Shown here: positions 32,937 to 42,826 of the stretch, piece by piece
How the letters are laid out: the number at the start of each line of letters is the position of its first letter
How positions within the stretch are numbered: position 1 is the first letter of the stretch
Assembly (NCBI RefSeq): GCF_026898135.2
Contig: NZ_CP114035.2
Coordinates: 2,893,501 to 2,957,500 of the forward strand
DNA: 64,000 nt
Direction: 5' to 3'
From: Pseudomonas fortuita
GTDB taxonomy: Bacteria > Pseudomonadota > Gammaproteobacteria > Pseudomonadales > Pseudomonadaceae
Translations under genes and position numbers: made by a program
Notes under the pieces: model-generated
The model's database searches: none
Seen by the model: only the letters and a program-made list of their open reading frames with translations
What the model was told of the DNA's origin: nothing

Positions 32937-34523
32937 TCAGCCGCGCATGATCTCAGGGGGCGCGTCTTGCGGCAACCGTGACGCGCCCGGATGTGCGGTC
33001 AGTGCCTCAAGGAACTGCGCCGCCGGCATGGGCCTGGCGAACAGGTAGCCTTGCTGGAAGTCCACGTCATGGCGGGCCAGGTAGTCGCGCTGGGTGTCGG
33101 TTTCGACACCTTCGGCAACGATGCCAAGGCCAAGTTTGGCTGACAGCTCGATGATGGTTTCGAGAATGTGCAGCGACAGCGCGTCGCCGCCGATCATGGC
33201 GACGAAGCTTTGGTCGATTTTCAGGTAGTCGACCTTGAACTGGCGCAGGTAATTGAGGCTTGACTGCCCGGTGCCAAAATCATCAAGTGCAATCATCACC
33301 CCCATGGCATGCAGCTTCTCGAACAGTTCCAGGGTCACGGGGGTGGGTTCGATCAGCTTGCGCTCGGTCAGCTCCAGGGTCAGCACCACCCGGCCGGGCG
33401 GAAAGTGCTGCAGGAAGGTGCGGCAGTCGTCCAGCAGGCGCAAGTCACGGCAGTGGTCGGCGGTAATGTTGACCCCGATGTGGAAACCGTCCCCCAGCAG
33501 CCCGGCATAGGGCGCGAGGCTCTGGGCAGTGTGCATCATCAGCGATCGGGTCATCGCGACTATCTGCCCGCTATGCTCGGCATAGGGAATGAACAGGTCA
33601 GGGCGGACCAGGCCTTCTCGTGGGTGGTTCCAGCGCATCAGCACTTCGGCACCGGCCCAGCGGTAATCGCCCTTGCGCACCACCGGCTGGAAGTACGGCA
33701 GGAATTCGTCTGCCTGCAGGGCCCGATCCAGTTCGGCGCGGGGTGAGGTGGCGCGGCGAATCTGCCAGCGGCAAGCCAGTGCGGCCACGGCACCCAGCAC
33801 CAGCAGCAGGCTGAGCAGGGCAGGGTAGTGGCTGCGCAGCAGCTGTCCTTGCTTGTCGGCGCTGTAGCCGCCTTGCACGCTGAACGGGTAACGCGTCGAG
33901 CCCAACAGCACATTGGCGCTGGCGGCCGCAGGGGGCACGCCTTTGTGTACCACGCCATCCTTGCCCATCCAGGCATCGCCCACGCGTATTTGCAGGTCTT
34001 CATCGGGGCCGATCAGGCGCAGTGCTGTCAGCAGGTGGTCGCCATCGACCGTGGTGATTGCGCCGTGGTCGCCGTCGCTGGCGCGGTACACCAATAGCGG
34101 ATGCCCCGGGGTGACCGAGTTGCCGTCCATCAGCCACAGTTTGCCGTCTGTGTAGTCGCTAGCGTTGACCGGCTCGTCGAATTCGCCGAACAGCGAGGTG
34201 CAATAAAGGTTGTTGTGCCTGAACAGGTTGGTCGAGCGTACGAAGGCATTGCGAGTTACCTGGGCACGCAGCATAAGCTTGGCCTGGTCGCAAGGGAGGG
34301 TAGTCAGGGGCAGGAGCGCATTGGCAGCGCCGGACAGGTTGTCGAGGATGCGTTCGAGATGCTCCACCGCTTGGCGTGTGGTGGCCTGGCTGTTGGTCTG
34401 CATCTCGCGCTCGACCTGCCAGTTCATCACGGCAAGGCCGCACAATACCGGCAGCACGCCGACGACCCAGGGCAGCAGGTTGCGCCAGCCCAGGCGGGCG
34501 CGGCGTTTAGCGGTAAGGGGCAT
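32937..34523 (-). CDS. CSS-motif EAL-domain c-di-GMP phosphodiesterase
   Basis: A 528-aa membrane protein. There is an N-terminal transmembrane helix (about 17-37), a periplasmic CSS-type domain (cysteines in TLPCDQAK and LYCTSLFG), a second helix near 240-260, and a C-terminal EAL domain. The EAL signature reads AEVLMRWNHP, but the catalytic set appears present: LELTER, DDFGTG, KIDQSF and EGVET. In E. coli PdeB/C-type proteins the cysteines of the CSS domain sense periplasmic thiol redox state. The start at 34523 is preferred over an upstream TTG because the TM helix then follows a short basic N-terminus. Confidence 0.85.
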   Translation of the reverse strand: MPLTAKRRARLGWRNLLPWVVGVLPVLCGLAVMNWQVEREMQTNSQATTRQAVEHLERILDNLSGAANALLPLTTLPCDQAKLMLRAQVTRNAFVRSTNLFRHNNLYCTSLFGEFDEPVNASDYTDGKLWLMDGNSVTPGHPLLVYRASDGDHGAITTVDGDHLLTALRLIGPDEDLQIRVGDAWMGKDGVVHKGVPPAAASANVLLGSTRYPFSVQGGYSADKQGQLLRSHYPALLSLLLVLGAVAALACRWQIRRATSPRAELDRALQADEFLPYFQPVVRKGDYRWAGAEVLMRWNHPREGLVRPDLFIPYAEHSGQIVAMTRSLMMHTAQSLAPYAGLLGDGFHIGVNITADHCRDLRLLDDCRTFLQHFPPGRVVLTLELTERKLIEPTPVTLELFEKLHAMGVMIALDDFGTGQSSLNYLRQFKVDYLKIDQSFVAMIGGDALSLHILETIIELSAKLGLGIVAEGVETDTQRDYLARHDVDFQQGYLFARPMPAAQFLEALTAHPGASRLPQDAPPEIMRG

Positions 34524-34644
34524 GCTGGAATAATCTGTGTTGAGGGTAACGAGAGAATAGCCGCTTGTCGGAACGGGGGGGCAACTAAAACGCGACAAAC
34601 GATTTTACGCAATGTAGAATCCATTTACGAATACAACAATAAGG

Positions 34645-34662
34645 TCCTTCAATTCCGAAGGA
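34645..34662. promoter_or_regulatory. Dyad TCCTTC-N6-GAAGGA upstream of hpd
   Basis: A perfect 6-bp inverted repeat with a 6-base spacer in the gap between the divergent EAL gene and hpd, about 160 bases before the hpd ATG. It could be an operator for an aromatic amino acid regulator. No specific regulator is identified. Confidence 0.35.
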
Positions 34663-34822
34663 TCAAGCCCGCCGAGAATGGGTCCATATGACATACCATG
34701 GGTTCAAGCTGATCATAGGTGACTACCTCGCCCGCAGCGTGCGTGGTATCCCTTGCTCCCCGCCATTTCTGTTCTACATCCCGCGCAATCTATAATTTTT
34801 CGCTGCAGATGAGGACACGAAC

Positions 34823-35899
34823 ATGGCTGATATCTTTGAAAATCCAATGGGCCTGATGGGTTTCGAATTCATCGAACTGGCTTCGCCTACCCCTGGCGTA
34901 CTCGAACCGGTGTTCCAGATACTGGGCTTCACCAAGGTGGCTAGCCACCGTTCCAAGGATGTGCACCTGTACCGCCAAGGTGGCATCAACCTGATCCTGA
35001 ACAACGAACCCAAGAGCATCGCCTCGTACTTTGCCGCCGAACACGGCCCGTCGGTGTGCGGCATGGCGTTCCGCGTGCGCAATGCCCATGAGGCCTATGC
35101 CCGAGCTCTGGAACTGGGCGCCCAGCCGGTGGAAATCGAAACCGGCCCGATGGAACTGCGCTTGCCGGCGATCAAAGGCATCGGTGGTGCGCCGCTGTAC
35201 CTGATCGACCGCTTCGACGAAGGCAGCTCGATCTACGACATCGACTTCAACTTCATCGAAGGTGTGGACCGCAACCCGGTGGGTGCCGGCCTGAAGATCA
35301 TCGACCACCTCACCCACAACGTGTACCGCGGGCGCATGGCCTACTGGGCTGGCTTCTACGAGAAGCTGTTCAATTTCCGCGAGATCCGCTACTTCGATAT
35401 CAAGGGTGAATATACCGGCCTGACGTCCAAGGCCATGACGGCTCCCGATGGCATGATCCGTATCCCGCTCAACGAAGAATCGTCCAAGGGCGCCGGGCAG
35501 ATCGAAGAGTTCCTGATGCAGTTCAACGGCGAAGGTATCCAGCACGTGGCCTTCCTGACCGACGATCTGCTCAAGACCTGGGACGCCCTGAAAGGCTTCG
35601 GCATGCGCTTCATGACGGCGCCGCCGCAAACTTACTACGAAATGCTCGAAGAGCGGTTGCCTGGCCATGGTGAGCCGGTCGACCAGTTGCAAGCTCGCGG
35701 TATCCTCCTCGATGGTGCCTCTCAACCTGAAGACAAGCGCCTATTGTTGCAGATTTTCTCGGAAACCCTGCTCGGCCCGGTGTTCTTCGAGTTCATCCAG
35801 CGCAAAGGGGATGATGGCTTTGGCGAAGGCAACTTCAAGGCATTGTTCGAATCCATCGAGCGCGACCAGGTACGCCGTGGCGTGCTGAGCACCGACTGA
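34823..35899 (+). CDS. hpd: 4-Hydroxyphenylpyruvate dioxygenase
   Basis: A 358-aa Fe(II) enzyme converting 4-hydroxyphenylpyruvate to homogentisate in tyrosine breakdown, in the cytoplasm. It has two VOC modules. The iron ligands are visible: histidine in IIDHLTHNV, histidine in [11 protein letters not shown], and glutamate in [10 protein letters not shown] near residue 322. Length equals the P. fluorescens enzyme (358). AGGA lies nine bases before the ATG. The rest of the homogentisate pathway is not in this window. It is flanked on both sides by CSS-motif protein genes. Confidence 0.96.
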   Translation: MADIFENPMGLMGFEFIELASPTPGVLEPVFQILGFTKVASHRSKDVHLYRQGGINLILNNEPKSIASYFAAEHGPSVCGMAFRVRNAHEAYARALELGAQPVEIETGPMELRLPAIKGIGGAPLYLIDRFDEGSSIYDIDFNFIEGVDRNPVGAGLKIIDHLTHNVYRGRMAYWAGFYEKLFNFREIRYFDIKGEYTGLTSKAMTAPDGMIRIPLNEESSKGAGQIEEFLMQFNGEGIQHVAFLTDDLLKTWDALKGFGMRFMTAPPQTYYEMLEERLPGHGEPVDQLQARGILLDGASQPEDKRLLLQIFSETLLGPVFFEFIQRKGDDGFGEGNFKALFESIERDQVRRGVLSTD

Positions 35900-35921
35900 A
35901 CCTGCTGGAGGGGCGCCGCCA

Positions 35922-36728
35922 TCATGCATGCTCGGTGGCCGCCCCACGCCTGCGGGCGCGTGCCCTGAACAAACCCAGGTAGACAATCGAGGCGGTCGCG
36001 ATCCCTACCAGTGTCAATGATGGAACGATCTGCATCATCGACTGGTGGATTTCCTGTGCGGTGAAGCCCTCGGCGTAACCGCCTTTTACCCTGTATCCAT
36101 ACCTGGAAGACACCGCGCTTGCAAAGAACTCGGACTGCGAGGGGCGCTGTGCGTCACGGCTGTCGCCTTGGCTCCAGATGTAGCGGTCGTCGAACTCCAG
36201 CAGCAGTGTCAGCCCATCCTGAAAACCATCCAGTTCGCTGCGTAGCTGGGTGGCATAGGCGGTCACGATCACGCTACCGTTCATGCCCTGCAAGTGATAG
36301 TTGACAACCAGCTTGCGGCGTTTGTCGGGTTGCCCGTAGGACAGTTCGACCTGTTTGCCGGACAAGGCAAAGGACGATAGGTCTTCCAGGGAATCTGAAG
36401 TACTGCTGCAATAGGCCTTGTTACTTTCGACCAGGGTAAGCGACCTGAGCATGGAGCGGCTCATGACCTGTTCCTGCAGCATTTTTTTGACGCTGTCGCA
36501 AGCTTGGCCTGCAAGCGGCAGGGTACGCTGGGCAGCTTCATGCATGCGGTTCAGTGCCTGGTCAACGCTGAATACCGCCTCCTTGACTGAGATGGTCGCG
36601 TTTTCCGCAAGCTTCATTTCCAACTGGACAATCATCACCAGCAAACCTGAAACCACAGGCACCAGGGCCACCGTAGCAAGTAGCAGCAGCTCCCGCAGGC
36701 GACGCCCGGCGTGCATGATTTTCAACAT
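35922..36728 (-). CDS. Stand-alone CSS-motif sensor protein lacking an EAL domain
   Basis: A 268-aa protein with a transmembrane helix near residues 14-36, a periplasmic CSS domain (QACDSVKK and AYCSSTS, the literal CSS motif), and a second helix near 236-255. It ends after a short basic tail (RARARRRG). In normal family members an EAL phosphodiesterase domain follows this tail; here a stop intervenes, 22 bases past the convergent hpd. It is either a domain-only regulator or a truncated phosphodiesterase. It parallels the full-length CSS-EAL protein on the other side of hpd. Confidence 0.8.
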   Translation of the reverse strand: MLKIMHAGRRLRELLLLATVALVPVVSGLLVMIVQLEMKLAENATISVKEAVFSVDQALNRMHEAAQRTLPLAGQACDSVKKMLQEQVMSRSMLRSLTLVESNKAYCSSTSDSLEDLSSFALSGKQVELSYGQPDKRRKLVVNYHLQGMNGSVIVTAYATQLRSELDGFQDGLTLLLEFDDRYIWSQGDSRDAQRPSQSEFFASAVSSRYGYRVKGGYAEGFTAQEIHQSMMQIVPSLTLVGIATASIVYLGLFRARARRRGAATEHA

Positions 36729-36860
36729 AGCGCAATCGCTCTCCGGCCTAGCTGTTCGAGGTGTACAGCTGAGCCATGAGCCTAAGCGTTCATTTGATCG
36801 GCCGGCTGTAGTCCGCGTGCAGTTTGCGGGGCAGGAAAACCAAAAGGCTGGTGTAAGGCT

Positions 36861-37547
36861 TTATCTACCGTCGAGTTTTGCCAGTACTTTGTCCGCGAGC
36901 AGTGCAGTGGAGGCAGGGTTCTGCCCGGTGATCAGCTGACCATCCCCGATCACGTAGGGTTTCCACGGGTCCTCATGTTTGCTGTATACCCCACCACGGC
37001 CACCTAGCTCGTTTTCTGTCAGGAACGGCACTATGTTGTCCAGTTCGACCAGTTTTTCCTCAATATTAGAAAACCCGGTCACCTTGCGGTCTTTAAGCAG
37101 CAGGCTGTTGTCGCTGAGCTTGATATTGAGCAGGCCGACTACGCCGTGGCAGACCGCGGCAACGATACCCCCTTTCTCGTAGATCCTGCGTGCCACCTCT
37201 TGCAGCGGCTGGTTATCGGCGAAGTCGTACATCACACCGTGGCCGCCGGTGTAGTAGATGACGCTGTATTCGTCGGCTTTTACCTGGCCAGGGCTCAAGC
37301 TTGTGCCCAGCCGCGTCATGAAACGCTTGTCGTCATACCATTGCCAGTCCAGGTCGGGGGCCATCTGCAGGCTGTGTGGGTCGACAGGGACGTAGCCACC
37401 CTCAGGGCTTACATAATCGACCGTGTAGCCGGCCTTTTCGACTTTTTCGACAAAGTGCACCGCTTCACCCAGCCACAGCCCGGTCGCCCGATTCAAGGTC
37501 GGATACTTGGCTGTATTGGTCAGCACTACCAGCATTTTCTTGCTCAT
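36861..37547 (-). CDS. DJ-1/PfpI family protein (Hsp31-like glyoxalase/deglycase)
   Basis: A 228-aa protein of the glutamine-amidotransferase-like fold. The nucleophile elbow AAVCHGVVGL carries the catalytic cysteine (about residue 133), with GGHGVMYDF upstream and ENELGG C-terminal. Relatives are Hsp31-like chaperones, glyoxalase III or deglycases protecting against methylglyoxal. I chose the second ATG (37547), which has AGGAG at seven bases; the first (37553) is too close to that site. Confidence 0.85.
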   Translation of the reverse strand: MSKKMLVVLTNTAKYPTLNRATGLWLGEAVHFVEKVEKAGYTVDYVSPEGGYVPVDPHSLQMAPDLDWQWYDDKRFMTRLGTSLSPGQVKADEYSVIYYTGGHGVMYDFADNQPLQEVARRIYEKGGIVAAVCHGVVGLLNIKLSDNSLLLKDRKVTGFSNIEEKLVELDNIVPFLTENELGGRGGVYSKHEDPWKPYVIGDGQLITGQNPASTALLADKVLAKLDGR

Positions 37548-37774
37548 GACCATGCTCCTGTCGGCAACCTGAATGGGCCGTTGCTCCCTGGCCCAGGGGA
37601 AAACCTAATCAGCATAGCTGCCAGGCGCAAGTCCGCCATCGTGCGCAGCTTGTGCTGTGCTAACGTGAACGAACCCCTCCGGGGCAGCCTCGGAACCGAG
37701 GTAATCTACGCATTGGTGGAGTAACGCTATTGCCCGCACACGGTACGCCGCGCAAGCCTGCGCGGGAGCTCACC

Positions 37775-39793
37775 TTGAAAACGCCCGTATCGGCACCGCT
37801 CGATCTGATGAGCCAACGAATTGCGCAGTTCGACTGGGGGCACACATCACTTGGGCCGTTGCCACGTTGGTCGGCCTCGTTGCGCATTGCCGTCGACATG
37901 ATGCACTCGTCACCGTTTCCTTGCGCAGTGGTCTGGGGGGCAGACCTCTGCGTGGTGCACAATGATGGCTACCGGGCGCTGCGGGCCGCCAGGCCGGATG
38001 CGCTGGGCAATGCGTTCGATGCGCTCTGGAGTGACCTCTGGGAGGCAATGGGGCCCTGGGTATTCAAGGCGCTTGAAGGGCGTTCGAACTTTGTCGAGGA
38101 CCAGCCCCTGCTCGTCTGCGTCGAAGGCAACGAGCCGCTGTGGTGCGCGTTCGGTTATGCACCCCTGCGCGATGAATTTGGAAACGTGGCGGGGTTTCTG
38201 CACAAGGTGATCGAGACCACGGCCAGTGTGGAGGCGTACCATCATTGGCGTGAGCAGGTGCAGGGCTATGAACGACAGATAGCGCGCCATGTGGCCGAGC
38301 GCGAGCAGATCTGGCAACTGTCCCCGGATGCAATGATGACGGTTACCCCTGAACTCAAGCTGCATGCCGTTAACCCCGCCTGGTACCGCATTCTGGGCTG
38401 GTCCGAGGAGCAGGTTCACGATGTGCCGGTGCTGGAGCTGGTGCATCCGGCGGATCGCGCCGAGGTACAAGTGGCAGTCTCCGGGTTCCTGCAATACCGC
38501 AATACCGAGCAACTGGAGACGCGCTTGCGTCACTGCGATGGCCATTATCACTGGTTCCGCTGGAGTGCCCGGTTCAATGGCAGCCTGTTGACGGCAGTCG
38601 GTCGGGATATCACCGAAGACCGCGAAGAGGCCGCGCGTAAGTCTGAAGCGCTGATGCGCAATAGCGAACGCATGGAGGTGGTTGGCCAGTTGGCCGGCGG
38701 CATGGGCCATGAGATGAACAACCTGCTGTCTGGCATCGGTGGCAGCCTGGAACTGCTGCAGCGGCGCCTTCAGGATGGCCGCCTGGAGCGTGTTGACGCC
38801 TATTTGGAGGTCGCTCGCGAATCGGTCTTACGCGCCATGGAACTGACCCATCGCCTGCTGGCATTCTCTCGGCATCAACCGCTTGCACCCAAGCCCCTGG
38901 ACTTCAACCGGCAGTTGCGGCTAAGCGAGCCGTTGCTATTGAAGACGCTGGGCGCAGAGATGCGCTTGCACTGGCAACTGGATGTCGCGCCGTGGGCCGT
39001 ATGCCTTGACGTTACCCAACTTGAAAATGCCTTGGTCAACCTCTGCGCCAATGCCCGGGAGGCCTGCCTGGAACGTGGCAATGTCACTGTACGCAGCGTC
39101 AACGAGCGGTTGACGGCCAGCTTCCCTGATGAAAATGGGCTGCCGCCAGGCGACTACGTTGCCTTGCATGTGGAGGACGACGGCCACGGCTTTTCGACGC
39201 GCGACATTGCCAGGGCTTTTGAGCCGTTCTTCACCACCAAGCCCATCGGCCGTGGTTCCGGGCTTGGGCTATCGATGGTGTATGGTTTTGTCGGTCAATC
39301 GGGGGGATACGCCTGGATCGAGTCGAGCCCGAATCAGGGGGCCAGGGTTTCCATGCTTTTCCCAAGGTGCCACGACCCGGCACCCGAAGCGCCGAAGCCA
39401 GTGCAACGTTCCCAGCGCATGGCCCAGGGTGAGCGCCTGTTACTGGTCGATGACGAGCTGAACTTGCGTGCCGTGATGCGCGAGTACCTGACTGAACGCG
39501 GTTTTGTGGTCACTGATGCGAGTGACGCCAATGCTGCGCTGGAGCGCTTTCGCCTTGATGGCCCCTTCGACCTGGTGATTACCGACATCGGTTTACCCGG
39601 CGGCTTCAGTGGCCGGCAAGTGGCCAAGGCCATGCGCATGCAGCTTCCTTCGCAGAAGATCCTGTTCATCACCGGCTACGCTGACCATCCTGTTGAAGCG
39701 CAGCTGCTTGATCAGCCGGGAACGGCATTGATGAACAAGCCGTTTTTGCTGGCGGACCTTGCCGATCAGGCGCTAAGCATGCTCGAACAATGA
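37775..39793 (+). CDS. PAS-containing hybrid sensor histidine kinase
   Basis: A soluble hybrid kinase of about 672 aa. An N-terminal sensor region (GAF/PAS-like, 1-170) is followed by a PAS domain (about 185-285), then the H-box QLAGGMGHEMNNLLSGIGG with the phospho-accepting histidine. The ATPase domain ([24 protein letters not shown]) and a C-terminal receiver (LVITDIGLPGG, aspartate; KPF) follow. The usual HDFNN reads HEMNN. I favour the TTG at 37775 (GGGAG six bases upstream); a TTG at 37730 also has GGAG upstream. It is convergent with a paralogous kinase, six bases apart. Confidence 0.87.
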   Translation: MKTPVSAPLDLMSQRIAQFDWGHTSLGPLPRWSASLRIAVDMMHSSPFPCAVVWGADLCVVHNDGYRALRAARPDALGNAFDALWSDLWEAMGPWVFKALEGRSNFVEDQPLLVCVEGNEPLWCAFGYAPLRDEFGNVAGFLHKVIETTASVEAYHHWREQVQGYERQIARHVAEREQIWQLSPDAMMTVTPELKLHAVNPAWYRILGWSEEQVHDVPVLELVHPADRAEVQVAVSGFLQYRNTEQLETRLRHCDGHYHWFRWSARFNGSLLTAVGRDITEDREEAARKSEALMRNSERMEVVGQLAGGMGHEMNNLLSGIGGSLELLQRRLQDGRLERVDAYLEVARESVLRAMELTHRLLAFSRHQPLAPKPLDFNRQLRLSEPLLLKTLGAEMRLHWQLDVAPWAVCLDVTQLENALVNLCANAREACLERGNVTVRSVNERLTASFPDENGLPPGDYVALHVEDDGHGFSTRDIARAFEPFFTTKPIGRGSGLGLSMVYGFVGQSGGYAWIESSPNQGARVSMLFPRCHDPAPEAPKPVQRSQRMAQGERLLLVDDELNLRAVMREYLTERGFVVTDASDANAALERFRLDGPFDLVITDIGLPGGFSGRQVAKAMRMQLPSQKILFITGYADHPVEAQLLDQPGTALMNKPFLLADLADQALSMLEQ

Positions 39794-39799
39794 CGGGGT

Positions 39800-41413
39800 T
39801 CAGGGGCGGCCCAGAATCTGCGTGACCTGCGTCTGCAAGTCTTTCAGTTCGAATGGTTTGCAGATCAAGTGCATGCCCGTGCCCAAAAAACCCTCGCGGG
39901 CCATGGCCGTTTCCGCGTAGCCGGTGATGAACAGCACGGGCAAATGTGGATGCAGGCTGCGGGCAATTTCGGCCAGTTGACGGCCATTCATACCGGGCAG
40001 GCCGATGTCGCTGACCAGCAAATCCACGGGCTGAGAGGAGCGCAACACCTTGAGCCCTTGGGTGGCGTTGGCCGCGCTGCGGCAGGGGAAGCCGCTCTCA
40101 CGCAGTGCCTGGCACAACAATTGGCGCACATGGGGGTCGTCTTCGACCACCAGCACGTGACGGCCCTGGCTCTCCTGCACAGGTATCGGCTTGCTTGGTG
40201 CCGTTGCCTGGCCGATATGGCGCGGCAGGTACAGGTCTACCCGAGTGCCCAGGCCAATCTGGCTGTGCAGTGCGAGATGCCCGTGAGACTGCCTGCTGAA
40301 GCCGTAGACCATCGACAGGCCGAGGCCGATACCCTGGCCGATCGCCTTGGTACTGAAAAACGGCTCGAAAGCGCGCTCAAGGGTGCTTTGCGCCATGCCC
40401 TGGCCGTCATCGATGATGCTCAGGCGCAGGTAGTCACCAGGACACAGAGCTCCACTGGTGAACTGCTTGCTGGGGATATGCTGGTTGCTTGCCTCGACTC
40501 GCAGCTGGCCGCCACTGGGCATGGCTTCTGAGGCATTGAACAGCAGGTTGTCGAGGGCTTCCTGCAACTGTTTGGCATCAGCTTCTACGGGCCACAGGTC
40601 TTTGGCGGTATGCACGTGTAACGTTATGGCAGGGTTGAGGCAGGTTTTCAGGCGTTTCACCTCGAGCAGGCCGTGCAGGTCGACACGCTGGCTGTTCAGC
40701 GATTGACGGGAGGAGAAGGCCAGCAAGCGGTGGGTCACGCGAGCGGCGCGTGTTACTGCCTCACGTCCCATCCGCAGTACGCTGTCAAGGCCATCGCTGC
40801 GGCCTTGATGCAGGCGCCGTTCAATCAGTTCGAAGCTGCCGCCAATGCTGGTAAGCAGGTTATTGAAGTCGTGAGCAACACCCCCGGCCAGTTGGCCAAT
40901 GGCTTCCATCTTGCGTGTCTCGTAGCAGGCGAACTCGCTGGGTTTGTGTTCCTTCTCTGGCGGCGCTCCCAGTGAGTTCAGGCGCTGCTGCAGGTCGTGC
41001 AACTGGTCGCGTGCAGCGTATTGCCGTCGTCGGTTGCGCAAGGCGGATCGGGTCATGTGCAGCAGTTGGTCGTTGTCGAACGGGGCGACCAGCAGCAAAA
41101 GATTGCCCACTGGGTGGTTGCCTGCACAAGCGGCCGACCAGGCGCCCTGCATGAGCAGCACGATGGGCAGGTCCGACCAGCTCTGTTGCTGGTCGATGAA
41201 TGCTTGCAGCAACGCACTGGGGCCGTTGTCGAACACTTGCTCGGCAATGATTGCCAGGCCTGCGCCTTCTGCCAGGCAAGTCTGCAGGTTGGACAGGTCA
41301 ACGGTGCACAGGCTATTGATGCCGGCTGAGGCGAGCAGGCGCGAGGTATCCGCCGCTAATGGCGGGGGTGCCAGGATCAAGGCACGTTCATCCAGCGCCA
41401 ATGAATGGGACAA
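39800..41413 (-). CDS. Hybrid sensor histidine kinase with degenerate N-terminal receiver
   Basis: About 537 aa, soluble. Residues 1-150 look like a degenerate receiver domain ([17 protein letters not shown]). Then come H-box [19 protein letters not shown], ATPase motifs ([23 protein letters not shown]) and a C-terminal receiver ([13 protein letters not shown], aspartate; CKPFELKDL). Start TTG at 41413 has AGGAG eight bases upstream. It is clearly related to the convergent kinase gene (same kinase-receiver arrangement), suggesting a local duplication. Signal input unknown. Confidence 0.85.
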   Translation of the reverse strand: MSHSLALDERALILAPPPLAADTSRLLASAGINSLCTVDLSNLQTCLAEGAGLAIIAEQVFDNGPSALLQAFIDQQQSWSDLPIVLLMQGAWSAACAGNHPVGNLLLLVAPFDNDQLLHMTRSALRNRRRQYAARDQLHDLQQRLNSLGAPPEKEHKPSEFACYETRKMEAIGQLAGGVAHDFNNLLTSIGGSFELIERRLHQGRSDGLDSVLRMGREAVTRAARVTHRLLAFSSRQSLNSQRVDLHGLLEVKRLKTCLNPAITLHVHTAKDLWPVEADAKQLQEALDNLLFNASEAMPSGGQLRVEASNQHIPSKQFTSGALCPGDYLRLSIIDDGQGMAQSTLERAFEPFFSTKAIGQGIGLGLSMVYGFSRQSHGHLALHSQIGLGTRVDLYLPRHIGQATAPSKPIPVQESQGRHVLVVEDDPHVRQLLCQALRESGFPCRSAANATQGLKVLRSSQPVDLLVSDIGLPGMNGRQLAEIARSLHPHLPVLFITGYAETAMAREGFLGTGMHLICKPFELKDLQTQVTQILGRP

Positions 41414-41493
41414 AACGACTCTCCTGCAGGGGTGGCCTGATACCCACTGGACCCTTGGCAAACGGCCTGGGTTCAACAATAGTCAGATATTGC

Positions 41494-42549
41494 CTATAGG
41501 CCTTGCTGCAGTGCGGGGTCGTCCGGGTTCTGCCGTTCCAGCTCGGCCAATAGCACTTGAACGTTCTGCAATTGCCCGGTCTCTTTCCAGTACTGGATCA
41601 GCAGCACTCGAGCGCGGCGGTTGGCCGGCTCCCGGTTGAGCACGGTTTCCAGCTGCTTTTGGGCTGCGTCGAGTTGTTCCAGTTCGTGCAGAGTGACTGC
41701 CAGCGTATAGCGGTAATCGGCGTTGTCCGGGTCCAGTTCGACGGCGCGGGACAAGGCAAGCAAGGCGTATTCACGTTGCTCGTGGCGGATCAGCCAGAGC
41801 CCAAGCTCGTACTGCAGGAAGGCTGAGTCGGGGCTGAGTGCCAAGGCTTTGCCCAGTACCTGGCGCGAGGCATCGTGCTGGCCCTGACGCTCCAGCAAAC
41901 GCACCTGGGTGGCCAAGGCGTCGAGGTTGCCGGGTGCAACGTCCAGCGCCCGCTGCAGGGCCGCGGCTGCCTGGGCGTAGTCGTTTTCGTGCAGGTACAG
42001 GCGTGCCAGGTGTATCTGGGCGTCGGCATCCTCGGGGTGTTGCTCGAGCGCCTGCTGGTAGTGTTCAAGGGCTGCCTGCAACGGGCCGAAATACAGGCCG
42101 ATGGCATCGGGGCTCAGGCCCAGCAGGGCATCCACGGCAGCAAAGCGCACGCTTTGTTCGTCGTCGTCCAGCAGTGGGCCGAGTACCAGGCTGCGCTGCG
42201 CTGCCGGCAGCAGGCGGCGGATACCTGCAATAGCCGCACGGCGCACCAGCGGGTCGGCATGCTCCAGGTCCTGGCGGGCAAGTTTCAATGCCTGGGGAGA
42301 GGGGTAGTTGGGTAACTCGGCATAGAGGGCAGCGCGGCGGATAGGGGGCAGGTCGTTGCGTTGCAATTGCTGGTAAAGCACCCGTGCTGCACCGGGTAGG
42401 CCGTCATGGGCCTGGCGCAGGGCCTTGGCATAGCTGTGTGCAGGCAAGGTCGGCGGGGCTGGCTGCTCATCGCGCCACAGGTAACCGAACAGCGCCGATA
42501 CCAGGATCAACAGCAGCAGGGCGATCAGGTAGCGGTTGCGTCTGTGCAT
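41494..42549 (-). CDS. Membrane-anchored HEAT/TPR repeat protein
   Basis: A 351-aa protein with one N-terminal membrane anchor (residues 7-24). A HEAT-like segment (DLEHADPLVRRAAIAGIRR, DDDEQSVRFAAVDALLG) is followed by about five TPR units (for example ALEHYQQALEQHPEDADAQIHLARLY). Repeats would face the periplasm and act as a protein-protein scaffold. The start at 42549 is the first methionine giving a clean anchor; it has no strong ribosome site. It lies between a hybrid kinase gene and the repeat/terminator region following oprN. Confidence 0.78.
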   Translation of the reverse strand: MHRRNRYLIALLLLILVSALFGYLWRDEQPAPPTLPAHSYAKALRQAHDGLPGAARVLYQQLQRNDLPPIRRAALYAELPNYPSPQALKLARQDLEHADPLVRRAAIAGIRRLLPAAQRSLVLGPLLDDDEQSVRFAAVDALLGLSPDAIGLYFGPLQAALEHYQQALEQHPEDADAQIHLARLYLHENDYAQAAAALQRALDVAPGNLDALATQVRLLERQGQHDASRQVLGKALALSPDSAFLQYELGLWLIRHEQREYALLALSRAVELDPDNADYRYTLAVTLHELEQLDAAQKQLETVLNREPANRRARVLLIQYWKETGQLQNVQVLLAELERQNPDDPALQQGL

Positions 42550-42670
42550 CGGACGGTCCGTGGTGGCGGGAAGGGCAGAGCTTGGGCCAGCCGGGGGGTA
42601 AATGCAACCGAGTGCAGGCATCAAGGCGGTCGCGCGCGTATCTCGCAGGTTTCGATTGGCCCGAAACAAA

Positions 42671-42730
42671 CGTAGGAGCGAGCGCAGCTCGCGATGCGCC
42701 GCGCGGGCGGCGCTCGATCTCGCAGGCGCT
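42671..42730. repeat. Dispersed double-hairpin repeat (not REP)
   Basis: Two GC-rich imperfect palindromes side by side, GAGCGAGCGCAGCTCGC and GCGCCGCGCGGGCGGCGC, differing from the REP copies elsewhere in this window. It lies between the TPR gene and the mexEF-oprN terminator and resembles another P. putida dispersed repeat type. Confidence 0.55.
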
Positions 42731-42746
42731 GAAAATTCAACGACAT

Positions 42747-42778
42747 AAAAAAGCCCCGCCGACCAAGGCCTGCGGGGC
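42747..42778 (-). terminator. Rho-independent terminator of the mexEF-oprN operon
   Basis: On the minus strand a 7-bp stem GCCCCGC/GCGGGGC is followed by a run of six T residues (AAAAAA at 42747-42752 on the plus strand), about 50 bases after the oprN stop. Confidence 0.85.
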
Positions 42779-42826
42779 AAACGGTTGGGGGAGGAGCCAA
42801 CCAAAGGAGTCGTTTGAACGGGTGTA

